Origin: Mesorhizobium sp. C432A
Lineage (GTDB): Bacteria > Pseudomonadota > Alphaproteobacteria > Rhizobiales > Rhizobiaceae
DNA: 64,000 nt
NCBI RefSeq assembly: GCF_030323145.1
Contig: NZ_CP100470.1
Span: 4,815,001 to 4,879,000, forward strand
Direction: 5' to 3'
Shown: positions 17,935 to 28,308 of the stretch, one piece after another
Numbering within the stretch: the first letter of the stretch is position 1
How the letters are laid out: every line of letters starts with the position of its first letter
Program-made: the position numbers and the translations under genes
Notes under the pieces: model-generated
Told to the model about the DNA's origin: nothing
Seen by the model: only the letters and a program-made list of their open reading frames with translations
Database searches by the model: none

Positions 17935-18339
17935 ATGCGCGCCCGTTGGGCTTTCATTCTTGCACCCATTATTCCGGCGATCCTGCCCGGCTACAATTGG
18001 CATGCGAACCACCCTGAGACGGGGCCATTGTCGGGCTTCATCTTCGTAACCCTTGTTTTCTATGTTGTGGAGGCGATGGTAGGAATTCCGGCCTTCTATG
18101 TCCTCACCCGACGGCGCTGGCAGTTTTTTTGGGTATACGTCGTCGTTGGCTTTCTGGCAGTTTTTGTTCCAGCGTTTGTCTTCGGCCTCATTAAGTGGAG
18201 TCCTCCATTGGGAATCGGCGGAGTTCTCTATGCATGCTCCTTCATAGGGATACTCGGTGGCGCTACAGGGCTGATCTTCTGGCTTTTGGTGCGCCCAGAC
18301 AAGGACCCTGTCGAACAGATTGCTTCGCACTTTACCTAG
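17935..18339 (+). CDS. Small four-helix membrane protein, function unknown
   Basis: This protein of 134 residues has about four hydrophobic segments: residues 5-20, 32-55, 64-86 and 96-120. It ends in a short polar tail (RPDKDPVEQ). ATG 17935 has GGAG eight bases upstream. I recognise no family. The segment is slightly less GC-rich than its neighbours and stands alone between a terminator-like hairpin and a broken TPR gene, so it may belong to a mobile or degenerating patch. Confidence 0.65.
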   Translation: MRARWAFILAPIIPAILPGYNWHANHPETGPLSGFIFVTLVFYVVEAMVGIPAFYVLTRRRWQFFWVYVVVGFLAVFVPAFVFGLIKWSPPLGIGGVLYACSFIGILGGATGLIFWLLVRPDKDPVEQIASHFT

Positions 18340-18405
18340 GTCAGCACCCCAAGATTGAGTTCAAGGCCTGATAGACTTTGGCCGCGATATTTTGCACGAG
18401 AACGC

Positions 18406-18715
18406 ATGGACCACTTCGACCTCGGCACCTATCGCCGTCCAATCTCCACCGCCTCGGCCGAGACGCAGCGCTGGTTCGATATCGGGCTGAACTGGTGCTA
18501 CGGCTTCAACCATGAGGAAGGCATAAAGTGCTTCGAGAAGGCGCTGGCGACAGATCCTGATTGCGCCTTCGTGCATTGGGGCATCGCCTATGCCGCCGGG
18601 CCTTTTTACAACCTCACCTGGAACGAGCACGGCAAGGACGAGCAGACCGTGCGGCCAAACGCTGCTTCGACCATGTCCAGCTCGCGCGCGATGTGGCGAT
18701 CACCTCGTCGTGCCT
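18406..18715 (+). pseudogene. Frameshifted, truncated N-terminus of a TPR protein
   Basis: The first about 82 residues (MDHFDLGTYRRPIST ... NWCYGFNHEEGIKCFEKAL ... WGIAYAAGPFYN) match the start of a large TPR-repeat protein family of roughly 550 residues common in rhizobia. At about 18653-18656 the frame breaks. Reading one base earlier restores AKRCFDHVQLARD, so a G appears lost from GCGGG. Homology-like sequence ends by about 18710 and the remaining several hundred codons are absent. The nominal ORF runs on to 18798 in arginine-rich nonsense. A remnant is more likely than a real small protein. Confidence 0.7.
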
Positions 18716-18794
18716 GTGTCGGACGAGCGCGGAGGCGGGCCAAGCTGTTGTCACTGAAATCCCGCCGCCCGACCAGCCGAGTCGGCTTCGCCTT

Positions 18795-19663
18795 CTAAGA
18801 GAAAATCTCCGCCAGTTCGTCTACGCTGGTGCCTTCCCTAACCTGGCGCAGTTCAACATAGGCGGCCGCAATGGCCACCGATGCCACCGTGGACACGACC
18901 GTCACGATAAGGACGCTTCCGAAAGCGCCGAAAATCAGGGCGACCGTCGAGAGGCCGCTGAAGAAAGCGAAAATCAGGCCGATCAGCAGGGCAAACATCA
19001 TCTGGAAGGCAAGCGCCGCCAAAAACAGGATCAGCAAGACACCGAACATCGGCCAGCGGCTGCCCTTGGTCAGAGCACGGCTGCGCGACATCGCGCCAAA
19101 CACGCCAAGCCGCTCCTGCATCAGCACCGGCACGGAAACCGATATGCCGAGCAGCCACCTGACGCCGGCAACGAGCAACACCACGAAGGCAATGATCGCT
19201 CCGAAGATCGGCACCAACATTCCGGCGATGCCCATCACGATGAGGCCAAGGATCATGGCCAAAAAGACAATCAGCCCCACCCCTAGCGTCGGCAATATGC
19301 TGCGCAAGGCTATCTGGATGCAGTAGCGATCACCGGGCGCTTGCCGTTCAGGTCCTCTATCGTCGCTTGCACCAGCGAGGACTGGAACAACAGCGCGCAA
19401 ACGAAATAGATCAGGCTTAAAACGAGCGATAAGAACGAGCTGCTCATAATGACCCACTTCGCGCCGAGTGGAGGTGTGGCGATGTAGCCGTTGGGGCCGC
19501 CATTCCAGTGGTTCGACAGATTGAGCGCAACTGCTGGGAGGACCAGGAAAAGCGCCGCCAAAGCAATCATCAGACCGGGATTGCGGTCGATCACGGCGAA
19601 GGTGTTGTTGAAAACCCTGCCGATCTGGAACTTCTCAAGCCGCGCCGCCGCCGTCGATGCCAC
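18795..19663 (-). pseudogene. Frameshifted paralogue of the adjacent multi-span membrane protein
   Basis: Two overlapping minus-strand frames together match the intact neighbour at 19741-20598. The first (from 19663) runs from RLEKFQIGRVFNNTFAVI to VQATIEDLNGKRPVI. The second resumes with YCIQIALRSILPTLG and ends VREGTSVDELAEIFS. Aligned codon by codon, the stretch after AAGCGC is 26 bases here and 27 in the paralogue, so one base is missing near 19329. If restored, the product would be about 289 residues with six to seven membrane segments. Either a recent pseudogene or a sequencing error is possible. Its stop lies against the TPR remnant on the opposite strand. Confidence 0.75.
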
Positions 19664-19740
19664 GATTACCCCTTCCGGCCCGAGCTAGATCCCGGCCAAT
19701 CGCGCCAACATGACTGGCTGTTCTCGGGCCAAAACCTTCG

Positions 19741-20598
19741 TTACGAGAATATCTGCGCCAGTTCGTCGACGCTGGTGCCTTCCTTGACCTGGCGCAGCTC
19801 GACATAGGTGACGGCAATCGCCACCGAAATCACCGCCGAAACGATTGTCGACAGCAGGCTGCTTCCGATGGCGGCGGCAATGAGTCCGGTCGTGCTGATC
19901 CCGCCGCTCGCAATAGCAGCCTGAAACAGCAAGGTGAAAACCACTTGTAGCCCTATCGCAACAATGCCGAGGACCAGAAACAGCGCGAATATCCGCCAGC
20001 GGCTTCCCTTCGTCAGCGCCCTGCTTCGCGAAATCGAGGCGAAGACGCCAGGCCTTTCCTGAACTGCGACGGGCACAGCCACCGATATGCTGATCAGCCA
20101 CATGGCTATGGGGATGAGCGACAGAAGTGCAATCACACCGCCGACGATGGGGATGGCCATGGTGATGACCGTTAATATCATCGCCACCAGAAACATTGCC
20201 ACGATGATCACAAGACCAATTCCGAGCGTGGGGAGGAAGCTGCGCAGGGCTATCTGAATGCAATCGCCAATCGACGGGCGCTTGCCGTTCAAATCTTCGA
20301 TTGTCGCTCGTACCAGCGCCGCCTGCGCCAGAAAGGCCAAGATCAGGAGCACCAGGCCGGCAATCATCGAAACGGCACCATAGCCCGCCATCGCCGATTG
20401 CTCGAAGCTCGCCCCAGGTACTGCTATCTTTGCAATCTGACTAAAGCTCCAGATGTTGTACAGCAGCGCAGGCAGCGTCGAAAAAAGGCCGACGATGGCG
20501 GCAAGTGGGACGAAGCTGCGTCCGATTACCGAAAACGTATTGCTGAAAGCCCTGCCGACGCTGAACCGTTCCGGCCGCTCGCTCGCGATTGACGTCAT
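19741..20598 (-). CDS. Multi-span membrane protein, GPDPase-membrane-domain-like
   Basis: This intact 285-residue protein has about six long hydrophobic segments, at about residues 28-48, 78-100, 122-160, 163-185, 212-235 and 240-270. It carries the conserved motifs ATIEDLNGKRPSIGDC, SRSRALTKGSRW and ELRQVKEGTSVDELAQIFS, which are shared with the broken copy downstream. The architecture resembles the membrane domain found with glycerophosphodiester phosphodiesterases and related uncharacterised proteins; no catalytic domain is present. It is divergent from the DUF4129-MoxR operon (143-base gap), so a shared control region and a related envelope role are plausible but unproven. Confidence 0.7.
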   Translation of the reverse strand: MTSIASERPERFSVGRAFSNTFSVIGRSFVPLAAIVGLFSTLPALLYNIWSFSQIAKIAVPGASFEQSAMAGYGAVSMIAGLVLLILAFLAQAALVRATIEDLNGKRPSIGDCIQIALRSFLPTLGIGLVIIVAMFLVAMILTVITMAIPIVGGVIALLSLIPIAMWLISISVAVPVAVQERPGVFASISRSRALTKGSRWRIFALFLVLGIVAIGLQVVFTLLFQAAIASGGISTTGLIAAAIGSSLLSTIVSAVISVAIAVTYVELRQVKEGTSVDELAQIFS

Positions 20599-20741
20599 GT
20601 TACATTCCCCCCGACTAATGGATACCCGAAATCAGAAAGTATAAATCACCGTATTGATACTTGCGGTTGCCGCCGCTTGCAATTGCCTTGGCGTATTGCC
20701 AGTGTCGGCCCGCGAACCGCAGGTTGCATGGGGGCGAAAAG

Positions 20742-21374
20742 GTGACTGCTGCACAGCCGGACGCTGCGCAAGCCGAATGGCTGGCCAAACTGCACAAGCA
20801 GTTGCTGTCAGACGATTCGATCCAGTTCGACCTGCCGGCCTACAGACCACCCGAGACACCCGAGTGGCTGAGACCGCTGGGCGAGTTCCTGAAATCGCTC
20901 GGCCCGTACATGATCTACCTGTTCTGGGGCGCGGTGATCACAGGTGCCGCGATCATTCTGCTGCTGATTGTCCTTGAAGTGAAAGGCGTCGCCTGGCGCC
21001 TGCCCTGGTGGCGCAAAAAGAGCGTGACCGAGGCGGAAGCGATATGGCACCCCGACGTTGGCGCCGCGCAGATCCTGTTGTCGGAAGCCGATGCGCTCGC
21101 CGCCCGGGGCGAGTATGACGAGGCGGTGCATCTCCTGCTGCGCCGCAGCGTTGCCGACATTGCCGGCCGCCTGCCCGACTTTCTGCGCCCGTCGCTGACC
21201 GCGCGCGATATCGCGGGAGCGGCGTCGCTGCCAACGCGGGCGCGTGGCGCCTTTACCCAGATCGCGCGCATCGTCGAGGCCGCTCTGTTCGCGCGCCGGC
21301 CGGTCGGGCCCGAGGGCTGGCAGGAGGCGCGCAGCGCCTATGAGCGATTCGTCTTCAGGGATGCCTGGACGTGA
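20742..21374 (+). CDS. DUF4129-domain membrane protein
   Basis: This 210-residue protein has one transmembrane helix at about residues 53-77 (YLFWGAVITGAAIILLL). A cytoplasmic C-terminal DUF4129-like domain contains LLSEADALAARGEYDEAVHLLLRRSV and ends in ARSAYERFVF. It is the first gene of a six-gene operon that includes MoxR and DUF58 proteins, where DUF4129 proteins are regular partners. GTG 20742 is chosen for its GGGGG about seven bases upstream; upstream in-frame sequence is not conserved-looking. Its role is unknown. Confidence 0.82.
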   Translation: MTAAQPDAAQAEWLAKLHKQLLSDDSIQFDLPAYRPPETPEWLRPLGEFLKSLGPYMIYLFWGAVITGAAIILLLIVLEVKGVAWRLPWWRKKSVTEAEAIWHPDVGAAQILLSEADALAARGEYDEAVHLLLRRSVADIAGRLPDFLRPSLTARDIAGAASLPTRARGAFTQIARIVEAALFARRPVGPEGWQEARSAYERFVFRDAWT

Positions 21375-22562
21375 GTGACGCGACAGCCGACATCGCCCAG
21401 CAGGAACCGTTCAGCCGCAGGACGCTGTTCTGGGGCATTTTCGCCAGCCTGCTCGCGGCCGCAGGCTTCTTCCTGTTGTCCACCTATGCGCCCGACTTTC
21501 GCCAGCCGAGCGTCGGTGGCGCAACGCCGCTGTCGAAGAGCGGCATCGGCTATGCCGGTCTGGCGCAATGGCTGGAGCTGACCGGCGAAGCGCCCGACAT
21601 GGCGCGGTCCGACAGCGATCTCGAGACCGAAATGCTGCTGATCGTCACCATTTCACCCGACAGCGACCCGGATGCGCTTGCCAACATCATCAAGCTTCGC
21701 AAGGGCCTGGATACGCTGTTCGTTCTGCCCAAATGGGCGACCTTGCCGCTGTTCCAGCATGAGGGCTGGGAGATGAAGATCCAGCGGCTGCCGGATGTGA
21801 TGGTCAACGACTGGCTCGGCCGCATCGCCAAGGCGACGCTCGGCGAAGGTGAGACCATGGCCAAGCAACTCGACGTCGCAGGGCAAATGGTCAGCGTTCC
21901 CGGCCAGCTGCAATGGGTGGCCGACGAACACCCGCTGATTGCCGCCGGCAACGGCAAGGCCGTGCTGACCGAGGTCGAAGACGAGCGGTTCTACATTCTG
22001 ACGGACCCCGATCTCATCAACAACGCTGGCTTGAAAGATCCCGACAAGGCGGCGGCGGCGCTCAAGCTGATCGAGCTCCTCCAGCCCGAAGAGGGTGCCG
22101 TCATGTTCGACCTGACGCTGCATGGCGTCGGGCGAAAATACGATCTCGCCAAGCTTCTGGTCGAACCGCCTTTCCTGGCGCTGACGCTGACCATCCTGGC
22201 GGCGGCGGCACTTGCCTTCCTGCATGGCCTTGGCCGGTTCGGGCCGCCACGGGCCGATCAGCGCGCCATCGCCTTCGGCAAACGCGCGCTGGTCGACACC
22301 ACGGCGATGCTGTTGCGCCGCGCCGGCCGGCTGGAAGAACTAGGCGACCGCTATGGAGCACTGGCGCGGGTGCGCGCCGGCGCGCTGCTCGGCGCGCCGC
22401 ACGGTTTGCAGGGCGAAGCGCTCGACCGCTGGCTCGATTACCGCGACAAGGACGAAGCCGGCGGGTTCACGACCCGCCTGCAAGCTGCGAACGCGGCAAA
22501 GACCCTGACACAAATGCATGATGCAGCCGAAAAGCTGCACGACTGGACGGCAAGGAGGCTCG

Positions 22563-22576
<14 letters not shown>
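21371..22576 (+). CDS. DUF4350-domain membrane protein
   Basis: This 401-residue protein has two transmembrane helices, at about residues 18-38 and 262-285. They flank a periplasmic-size domain (about 40-260: PLSKSGIGYAGLAQWLELTG, and ADEHPLIAAGNGKAVLTEVE). A basic cytoplasmic tail follows (FGKRALVDTTAMLLRRAGR). The layout is that of DUF4350 proteins in MoxR operons. GTG 21371 overlaps the previous stop (GTGA) and its own stop lies within the MoxR gene, implying tight coupling. Confidence 0.82.
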
Positions 22577-23515
<939 letters not shown>

Positions 23516-23519
<4 letters not shown>

Positions 23520-24826
23520 TTTATCCGAGCGGCCGGGCAGTCTGGGCAGGTGCGGCCGGTGCAATACCGGCCTTCCTGATCGCGCTCGCGCTGCCGTCGA
23601 TGTGGTATCTCGGCCTGTTGTGGATCTGCGCGCTGCTTGCTTTCCTGGCCGTGGACGCGGCCGCCGGGCGCGGACGGGCTTCTCTGAACGCCAGCATCCA
23701 CGCCCCGCCGCAGGTCAGCGTCGGCGGCCAGCTCACCGTCAATGTCACCGCCAGGCTCGGCGGACGGCCGCGCGCCGTGCAGGCGCGTCTTGGCCATGAC
23801 GAGCGGCTGCAACCGGTGGGCGGCACCGGCGGCGCATCGACCGCCGAGGCCGGCAGCGCATCGCTCGATCTCAGATTTCAGGCGCTGCGGCGCGGCATTG
23901 CCAGGTTCGATCGCCTGTGGGTGCGCTGGCGCGGGCCGTTCGGGCTGGTCTGGAACCAGGTGGTGCTGCCGATGGACGGCAAGGTGGCGGTGCTGCCCAA
24001 CGTCAGCAGCGCTCGCGACGAGGCGATCACGCTTCTGCAGCGCCAGGCGCTGCCCGACGGACATGCGCAGCGCCGCGCCGGCCAGGGCCGCGAATTCGAG
24101 GCGCTCAAGGACTACCAGCCTGGCATGGGCCGGCGCATGATCGACTGGAAGCGCAGCGCCCGCCACGGCAGGCTTCTGGCGCGCGAATTCCGTATCGAGG
24201 AGAACAACAACATCGTGCTGGCCATCGATAGCGGCCGGCTGATGTGCGAGCCCGTCGACGGCGTGCCGAAGGTCGACCGCGCCGTCACCGCAGCCTTGCT
24301 GTCGGCGTTCATTGCGCTGAAGGGCGGCGACATGGTCTCCCTGTTCGGCTTCGACGCGAGGCCGCGCGTTTCCAGCGGTGCCGTGCGCGGCTCCGCCAGC
24401 TTCGCCATGATCCAGAAGCGGGCAGCGGAAATCGACTATTCCACCGAAGAGACCAATTTCACTTTGGCGCTGACGACGCTGGCGGCGCGGCTCGACCGGC
24501 GTTCGCTGGTGATCATCTTCACCGACTTCGTCGATCCGATCAGCGCCGAACTGATGCTGCGCACCGTCGGCCGGCTCACCGAACGGCATCTGGTGCTGTT
24601 CATGATGATGAAGGATGTCGAACTGGAGACACTGGCCGACATGCCGCCGGACGCACCGGAGGATGTGGCGCGCTCGGTTGTCGCCGGCGGGCTGCTGCGC
24701 GAAAGGCAGGTCGTCATCGGCAGGCTCAGGCTGCTCGGCGCGCATGTCATCGAAGCCGACCATCAGAGGCTCGGGCCGGCACTGGTCGAGCGCTATCTCG
24801 AACTCAAGCGAGAGGATCTGTTGTGA
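23516..24826 (+). CDS. DUF58 (vWA-like) membrane protein, MoxR partner
   Basis: This 436-residue protein starts with two hydrophobic helices (about residues 8-50). A beta-rich region follows, then the DUF58 signature GREFEALKDYQPGMGRRMIDWKRSAR in overlapping pieces near residues 195-220. It ends in a vWA-like domain with a partial MIDAS, VLAIDSGRLM and IIFTDFVDP. TTG 23516 overlaps the MoxR stop (TTGA). The pairing MoxR-DUF58 is one of the most conserved bacterial gene pairs of unknown purpose. Confidence 0.88.
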
Positions 24827-25842
24827 ACGCGCTGGTCGGCAAGGATGCGGTGCGGCAGTCGCTGGCGAGCTTCCGTTCGGAGCGCGAGGCCGACTGGAAG
24901 GCGTTCGAGGCGCTGCTTGCCCGGGTCGAGAAACGTGCGCCGCGCACGCTGTCGGAAGACGAGCTTTTGTCGCTGCCGCTGCTCTACCGCTCGGCGCTGT
25001 CCTCGCTTTCGGTGGCGCGGGCGACGTCGCTCGACAATGCGCTGGTCAGCTATCTCGAAGCGCTGTGCCTGCGCGGCTACTTCTACCTCTATGGCGCGCG
25101 TCGCGGCTTGCGGCAGCGCATCGGCGATTTCTTTCTGCATGACTGGCCGCATGCCATTCGCGATTTGTGGCGCGAGACCTTGCTGTCGGTCGTCCTGACC
25201 TTTGTCGGCGCCGGCGCCGGCTACTGGCTGGTGGCCAAAGACAAGGGCTGGTTCGACGCCATCATTCCGCCGAGCCTGGCCGGCGGGCGCAACCCGGATG
25301 CCTCGGCCGAAGTGCTGCGGCAGGTGCTTTATGACGGCACCGAGAATAATTTCCTGTCGGGCTTCGCCGCCTATCTGTTCACGCACAATGTCCAGGTGGC
25401 GATCCTGGCCTTCGCGCTGGGCTTTGCCTTCGCGGTGCCGAGCGTGCTCTTGATCCTGATGAATGGCTGCCTGCTTGGCGCGATGTTCCAGATCTACGTC
25501 GCCAAGGATCTCGGCCTGGAGTTGGGCGGATGGCTGTCCATCCATGGCACCACCGAGATGTTCGCGATCGCCTTGGCGGGCGCCGCCGGCATGCGCATCG
25601 GCACGCGTATCGCCTTCCCCGGCGAACTGACGCGGATGACGGCCGCAGCCGATGCCGGGCGCGTGGCGGCAACCACCATGGTCGGGGTGACGATCATGCT
25701 TTTGTTTGCCGGCCTGCTCGAAGGCATCGGTCGGCAGGTGATCACCAGCGACGCTACACGCTACGCCATTGGCGGCGGCATGCTGACGCTGTGGCTCTGT
25801 TATTTCTATGTGTTCAGGGTGGTGCGGCATGGCGACCGCTAG
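24823..25842 (+). CDS. SpoIIM-like (stage II sporulation protein M family) membrane protein
   Basis: This 339-residue protein has a helical cytoplasmic N-terminal region (about residues 1-105) and five or six membrane segments after it. The core contains NNFLSGFAAYLFTHNVQVAILAF split over residues 175-200, then NGCLLGAMFQIY and the conserved SIHGTTEMFAIALAGAAG, equivalent to the HG..E motif of SpoIIM proteins. GTG 24823 overlaps the DUF58 stop, and AGAGGA lies six bases upstream. In a non-sporulating bacterium the protein is probably an envelope component working with MoxR and RDD partners. Confidence 0.88.
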   Translation: MNALVGKDAVRQSLASFRSEREADWKAFEALLARVEKRAPRTLSEDELLSLPLLYRSALSSLSVARATSLDNALVSYLEALCLRGYFYLYGARRGLRQRIGDFFLHDWPHAIRDLWRETLLSVVLTFVGAGAGYWLVAKDKGWFDAIIPPSLAGGRNPDASAEVLRQVLYDGTENNFLSGFAAYLFTHNVQVAILAFALGFAFAVPSVLLILMNGCLLGAMFQIYVAKDLGLELGGWLSIHGTTEMFAIALAGAAGMRIGTRIAFPGELTRMTAAADAGRVAATTMVGVTIMLLFAGLLEGIGRQVITSDATRYAIGGGMLTLWLCYFYVFRVVRHGDR

Positions 25843-26695
25843 GCGTGCTACCGTCTCGACGATACGGCCGCTGATCACGCCGGAAGGGGTCGATCTCCGG
25901 ATCAAGCTCGTCGATGCCGGCACTCGCGCCGCCGCCTTCCTGCTCGACTTTGTCATCATCATCGTCACGGCGATCGTGATCTCGATCGTTGCACTGTTCG
26001 GGCTGGCCGGCCTCAAAGGCGAAGGCGCGCAGCCGCTGTTCATCGTCTGGATCATCCTGATCTTCTTCCTGCGCAACGCCTACTTCATCGTCTTCGAAGC
26101 CGGCCGCCGCGCCGCCACACCCGGCAAACGGATGCTCGGCATCCGGGTGGCATCGCGCAGCGGCGCCGGCCTGTCAGTCGATCAGGTCATTGCCCGCAAC
26201 CTGATGCGCGAGATCGAGATCTTCCTGCCGCTGTCGATCATCCTCGGCCGCAGCGAGATGGGGCTCGCCGACACGTTGTCGACGATCTTCGGGCTGGTCT
26301 GGACGCTGCTGTTTGCGCTCTTCCCGCTGTTCAACCGCGACCGTATGCGGATCGGCGATCTGCTTGCCGGAACCTGGGTGGTCGAGGCGCCGAAACTGGC
26401 GCTGGTCGAAGACCTGTCGCAACGCCAGGACACCACCACCCGCGCCTTCCGCTTCACCCAGGCGCAGCTCGATGCCTATGGCATCGCCGAACTGCACAAG
26501 CTGGAAGAGGTGCTGCGCCGCGACGACTATTTCGCGCTGAAAGCCGTGGCCGAGACGATCGGGCGCAAGATCGGCATGATGGTCGAGCCGGTCGATTCCA
26601 GGGCCTTCCTCACCGCCTATTATGGCGAGCTGCGGGCTCAACTCGAACGCAAGCTTTTGCTGGGCAACCGCAAGGCGGATAAGTATCAGCGGTGA
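25829..26695 (+). CDS. RDD-family membrane protein
   Basis: This 288-residue protein begins inside the end of the SpoIIM-like gene. The RDD domain spans about residues 20-175. Its first helix contains the family Arg-Asp pair (DAGTRAAAFLLDFVI), then comes GRRAATPGKRMLGIRV, and a second Asp/Arg-rich loop holds FNRDRMRIGDLLAGTWVV. The last 110 residues are soluble and helical. RDD proteins are proposed transporters or scaffold proteins. This closes the six-gene MoxR operon. Confidence 0.88.
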   Translation: MATARRATVSTIRPLITPEGVDLRIKLVDAGTRAAAFLLDFVIIIVTAIVISIVALFGLAGLKGEGAQPLFIVWIILIFFLRNAYFIVFEAGRRAATPGKRMLGIRVASRSGAGLSVDQVIARNLMREIEIFLPLSIILGRSEMGLADTLSTIFGLVWTLLFALFPLFNRDRMRIGDLLAGTWVVEAPKLALVEDLSQRQDTTTRAFRFTQAQLDAYGIAELHKLEEVLRRDDYFALKAVAETIGRKIGMMVEPVDSRAFLTAYYGELRAQLERKLLLGNRKADKYQR

Positions 26696-26772
26696 GCTGT
26701 GCCTCAGATGGGAGTCGATACATAAGACATTGCTTCCTGAACATAGTTAATAAAAGTGTGTTTGCAATTCCG

Positions 26773-27156
26773 ATGGCTACCACCCGCGACGGCTGGGAGA
26801 AGTTCGCAGGTCCCGTCATTTTGATTGGCGAGCTACCTTCGGTCTCCGACAAAGAGATCGGTCTAGCAACACTCAACGCGCTTGGTGCTTATGCCAGCGA
26901 TGTGCCCGACGACATCGTACACACGGTTCTTCTTGACAGCTCGGCTTCGCGGTTCGGCTTCAAGTCGTACAACTCCCTCCTTCGGAAATCCCGTCAGATG
27001 TCGGTCGACCAGGGAAGGGACGACAAATTCACACTTACCCCCTATGCCAAAGTCAACAGAGAGAGTGCCGTGCCGCTGGACACGATCTTGTCTTCAACAG
27101 ATACGCCAGAGGATCTCGGGCGTGCTGTTCGAGAGTGCATTGCGCTTTGTCGTTAA
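26773..27156 (+). CDS. Hypothetical 127-residue protein
   Basis: This soluble protein begins MATTRDGWEKFAGPV and contains GELPSVSDKEIGLATLNALGAYASDVPDDIV. It has no signal or membrane segment and no family I can name. ATG 26773 lacks a clear Shine-Dalgarno. An alternative GTG at 26692 overlaps the RDD stop and would add 27 residues, but the 26,700-26,780 stretch is AT-rich and looks non-coding. Composition below that of its neighbours and the broken gene after it suggest an accessory patch. An immunity-like or orphan role is only a guess. Confidence 0.5.
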   Translation: MATTRDGWEKFAGPVILIGELPSVSDKEIGLATLNALGAYASDVPDDIVHTVLLDSSASRFGFKSYNSLLRKSRQMSVDQGRDDKFTLTPYAKVNRESAVPLDTILSSTDTPEDLGRAVRECIALCR

Positions 27157-27178
27157 CAGCGTCGAGTAATCGGTCACC

Positions 27179-27456
27179 ATGAACACCTCTCCATCCGAGC
27201 TCGAACTCCAGGAAATGGAGGCGCGCGTGCTGCCGCAGCTCAGCCCGGCCCATGGAAATCATGGGTCGAGGGTCGGGATTTGCTGAGCAGATCGAATTTC
27301 ATTCAAACCGACGAAGGCGCGGATCGCGGCGACGATATCGAAATGGCCAGCGCCACGGCCGAAGACCAGGATTTCATGGCTGCGGCGCGGCAGGACATGC
27401 CTCGCCTGATCGCCGAAGTGCGCAGGCTGGGCGCACTTCTCAATCAAACGAAGTAA
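27179..27456 (+). pseudogene. Small conserved gene broken by a frameshift
   Basis: ATG 27179 opens MNTSPSELELQEMEARVLPQ, which runs to a stop after 35 codons. Shifting frame near 27243-27253 gives PWKSWVEGRDLLSRSNFIQ ... QDFMAAARQDMPRLIAEVRRLGALL and a stop at 27454-27456. The second part matches a family of small proteins, about 90-100 residues, ending in this ARQD-P-RL-E helix. One base appears to be missing in the CCCGGCC run. The family has no known function. Confidence 0.6.
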
Positions 27457-27471
27457 AAGCGGCGAGGCCGC

Positions 27472-28158
27472 CTACCCCACCCACTTCTCATAGTCGGACA
27501 CCAAAAGGTGCACCGGCGCGACATCCTCGTCGATGTTGGAGAAGCGGCCGATCGGTTCGCGGAAGACGTTGTCGGTGAGATCGTCATTGACGGTCGATAC
27601 TTCGCCGATCAGCACATCCTTGCCCTCGGCCCAGAAGGCGTGCCAGACGCCGGGCAGCAGGGTCACGCTCTGGCCCGGGTCGAGCTTCAGGAGCCCGCCT
27701 GCCGGCAGCCTGTGGATGGTGCCGTCGACCGGCACCGTCACTTCGGCCTTCGGATCGATGCCGCCGTCGCGATCATGCATGAACAGTTCCAGCACGAGCT
27801 TGCCGCCGCCGCGGTTGATGATGTCCTCGGCCTTGATGTTGTGGCGATGCATCGGCGACAGCTGATCCTTGCGCGAGATCATGATCTTCTCGGCATAAAG
27901 CATGCCCATGCCCTTCTTCATGTCGGCATAGACGCCGTTGCGAACGGTGAACAGGAACAGGCCGAGTTCGTCGAATTTTTCCTGGCCGTAATCGGTGATG
28001 TCCCAACCGAGCCGCGAGGTGAAAATGGCGGCGGAGTCGGCCTTGCGCGCCTTCATCTCTTCCGGGCTCCAGTAGGCGAAGGGCGGCATGATGTAGCCGA
28101 ACGAGCGGATGAAGGCGTCTGCATCGCGGATGATGTCGTTGACGGTGGAGCGTTTCAT
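27472..28158 (-). CDS. D-lyxose ketol-isomerase
   Basis: This 228-residue cupin-fold isomerase interconverts D-lyxose and D-xylulose (EC 5.3.1.15), often with activity on D-mannose. The metal site is visible in SPMHRHNIKAEDI (two His and a Glu) with the later histidine in LLPGVWHAFW; the C-terminal half contains GEVSTVNDDLTDNVF. Length and motifs match the family. ATG 28158 has AGGGA eight bases upstream. It is divergent from the DSD1-like gene across 150 bases in which no other feature is seen. Confidence 0.88.
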   Translation of the reverse strand: MKRSTVNDIIRDADAFIRSFGYIMPPFAYWSPEEMKARKADSAAIFTSRLGWDITDYGQEKFDELGLFLFTVRNGVYADMKKGMGMLYAEKIMISRKDQLSPMHRHNIKAEDIINRGGGKLVLELFMHDRDGGIDPKAEVTVPVDGTIHRLPAGGLLKLDPGQSVTLLPGVWHAFWAEGKDVLIGEVSTVNDDLTDNVFREPIGRFSNIDEDVAPVHLLVSDYEKWVG

Positions 28159-28308
28159 GATCGTGATCCCTTCGCGTCGCGTTCCCTGGAGTTATCTGAA
28201 GCGCATAGCCGAACAGCGCTGCGGTGTCGACGCAAACTGCGTGCTGGCCCCATGACATCCGTGCGGATCGGGGCCATAAGTCAGCCAGATTTCCCAGGGT
28301 GATATTTC

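Noticed and set aside
18561..19286. Plus-strand ORF of 241 codons with a His/Gln/Asp-rich product
   Set aside because: It is antisense to the frameshifted membrane paralogue. Only its short AKRCFDHVQLARD stretch is meaningful, as part of the TPR remnant.
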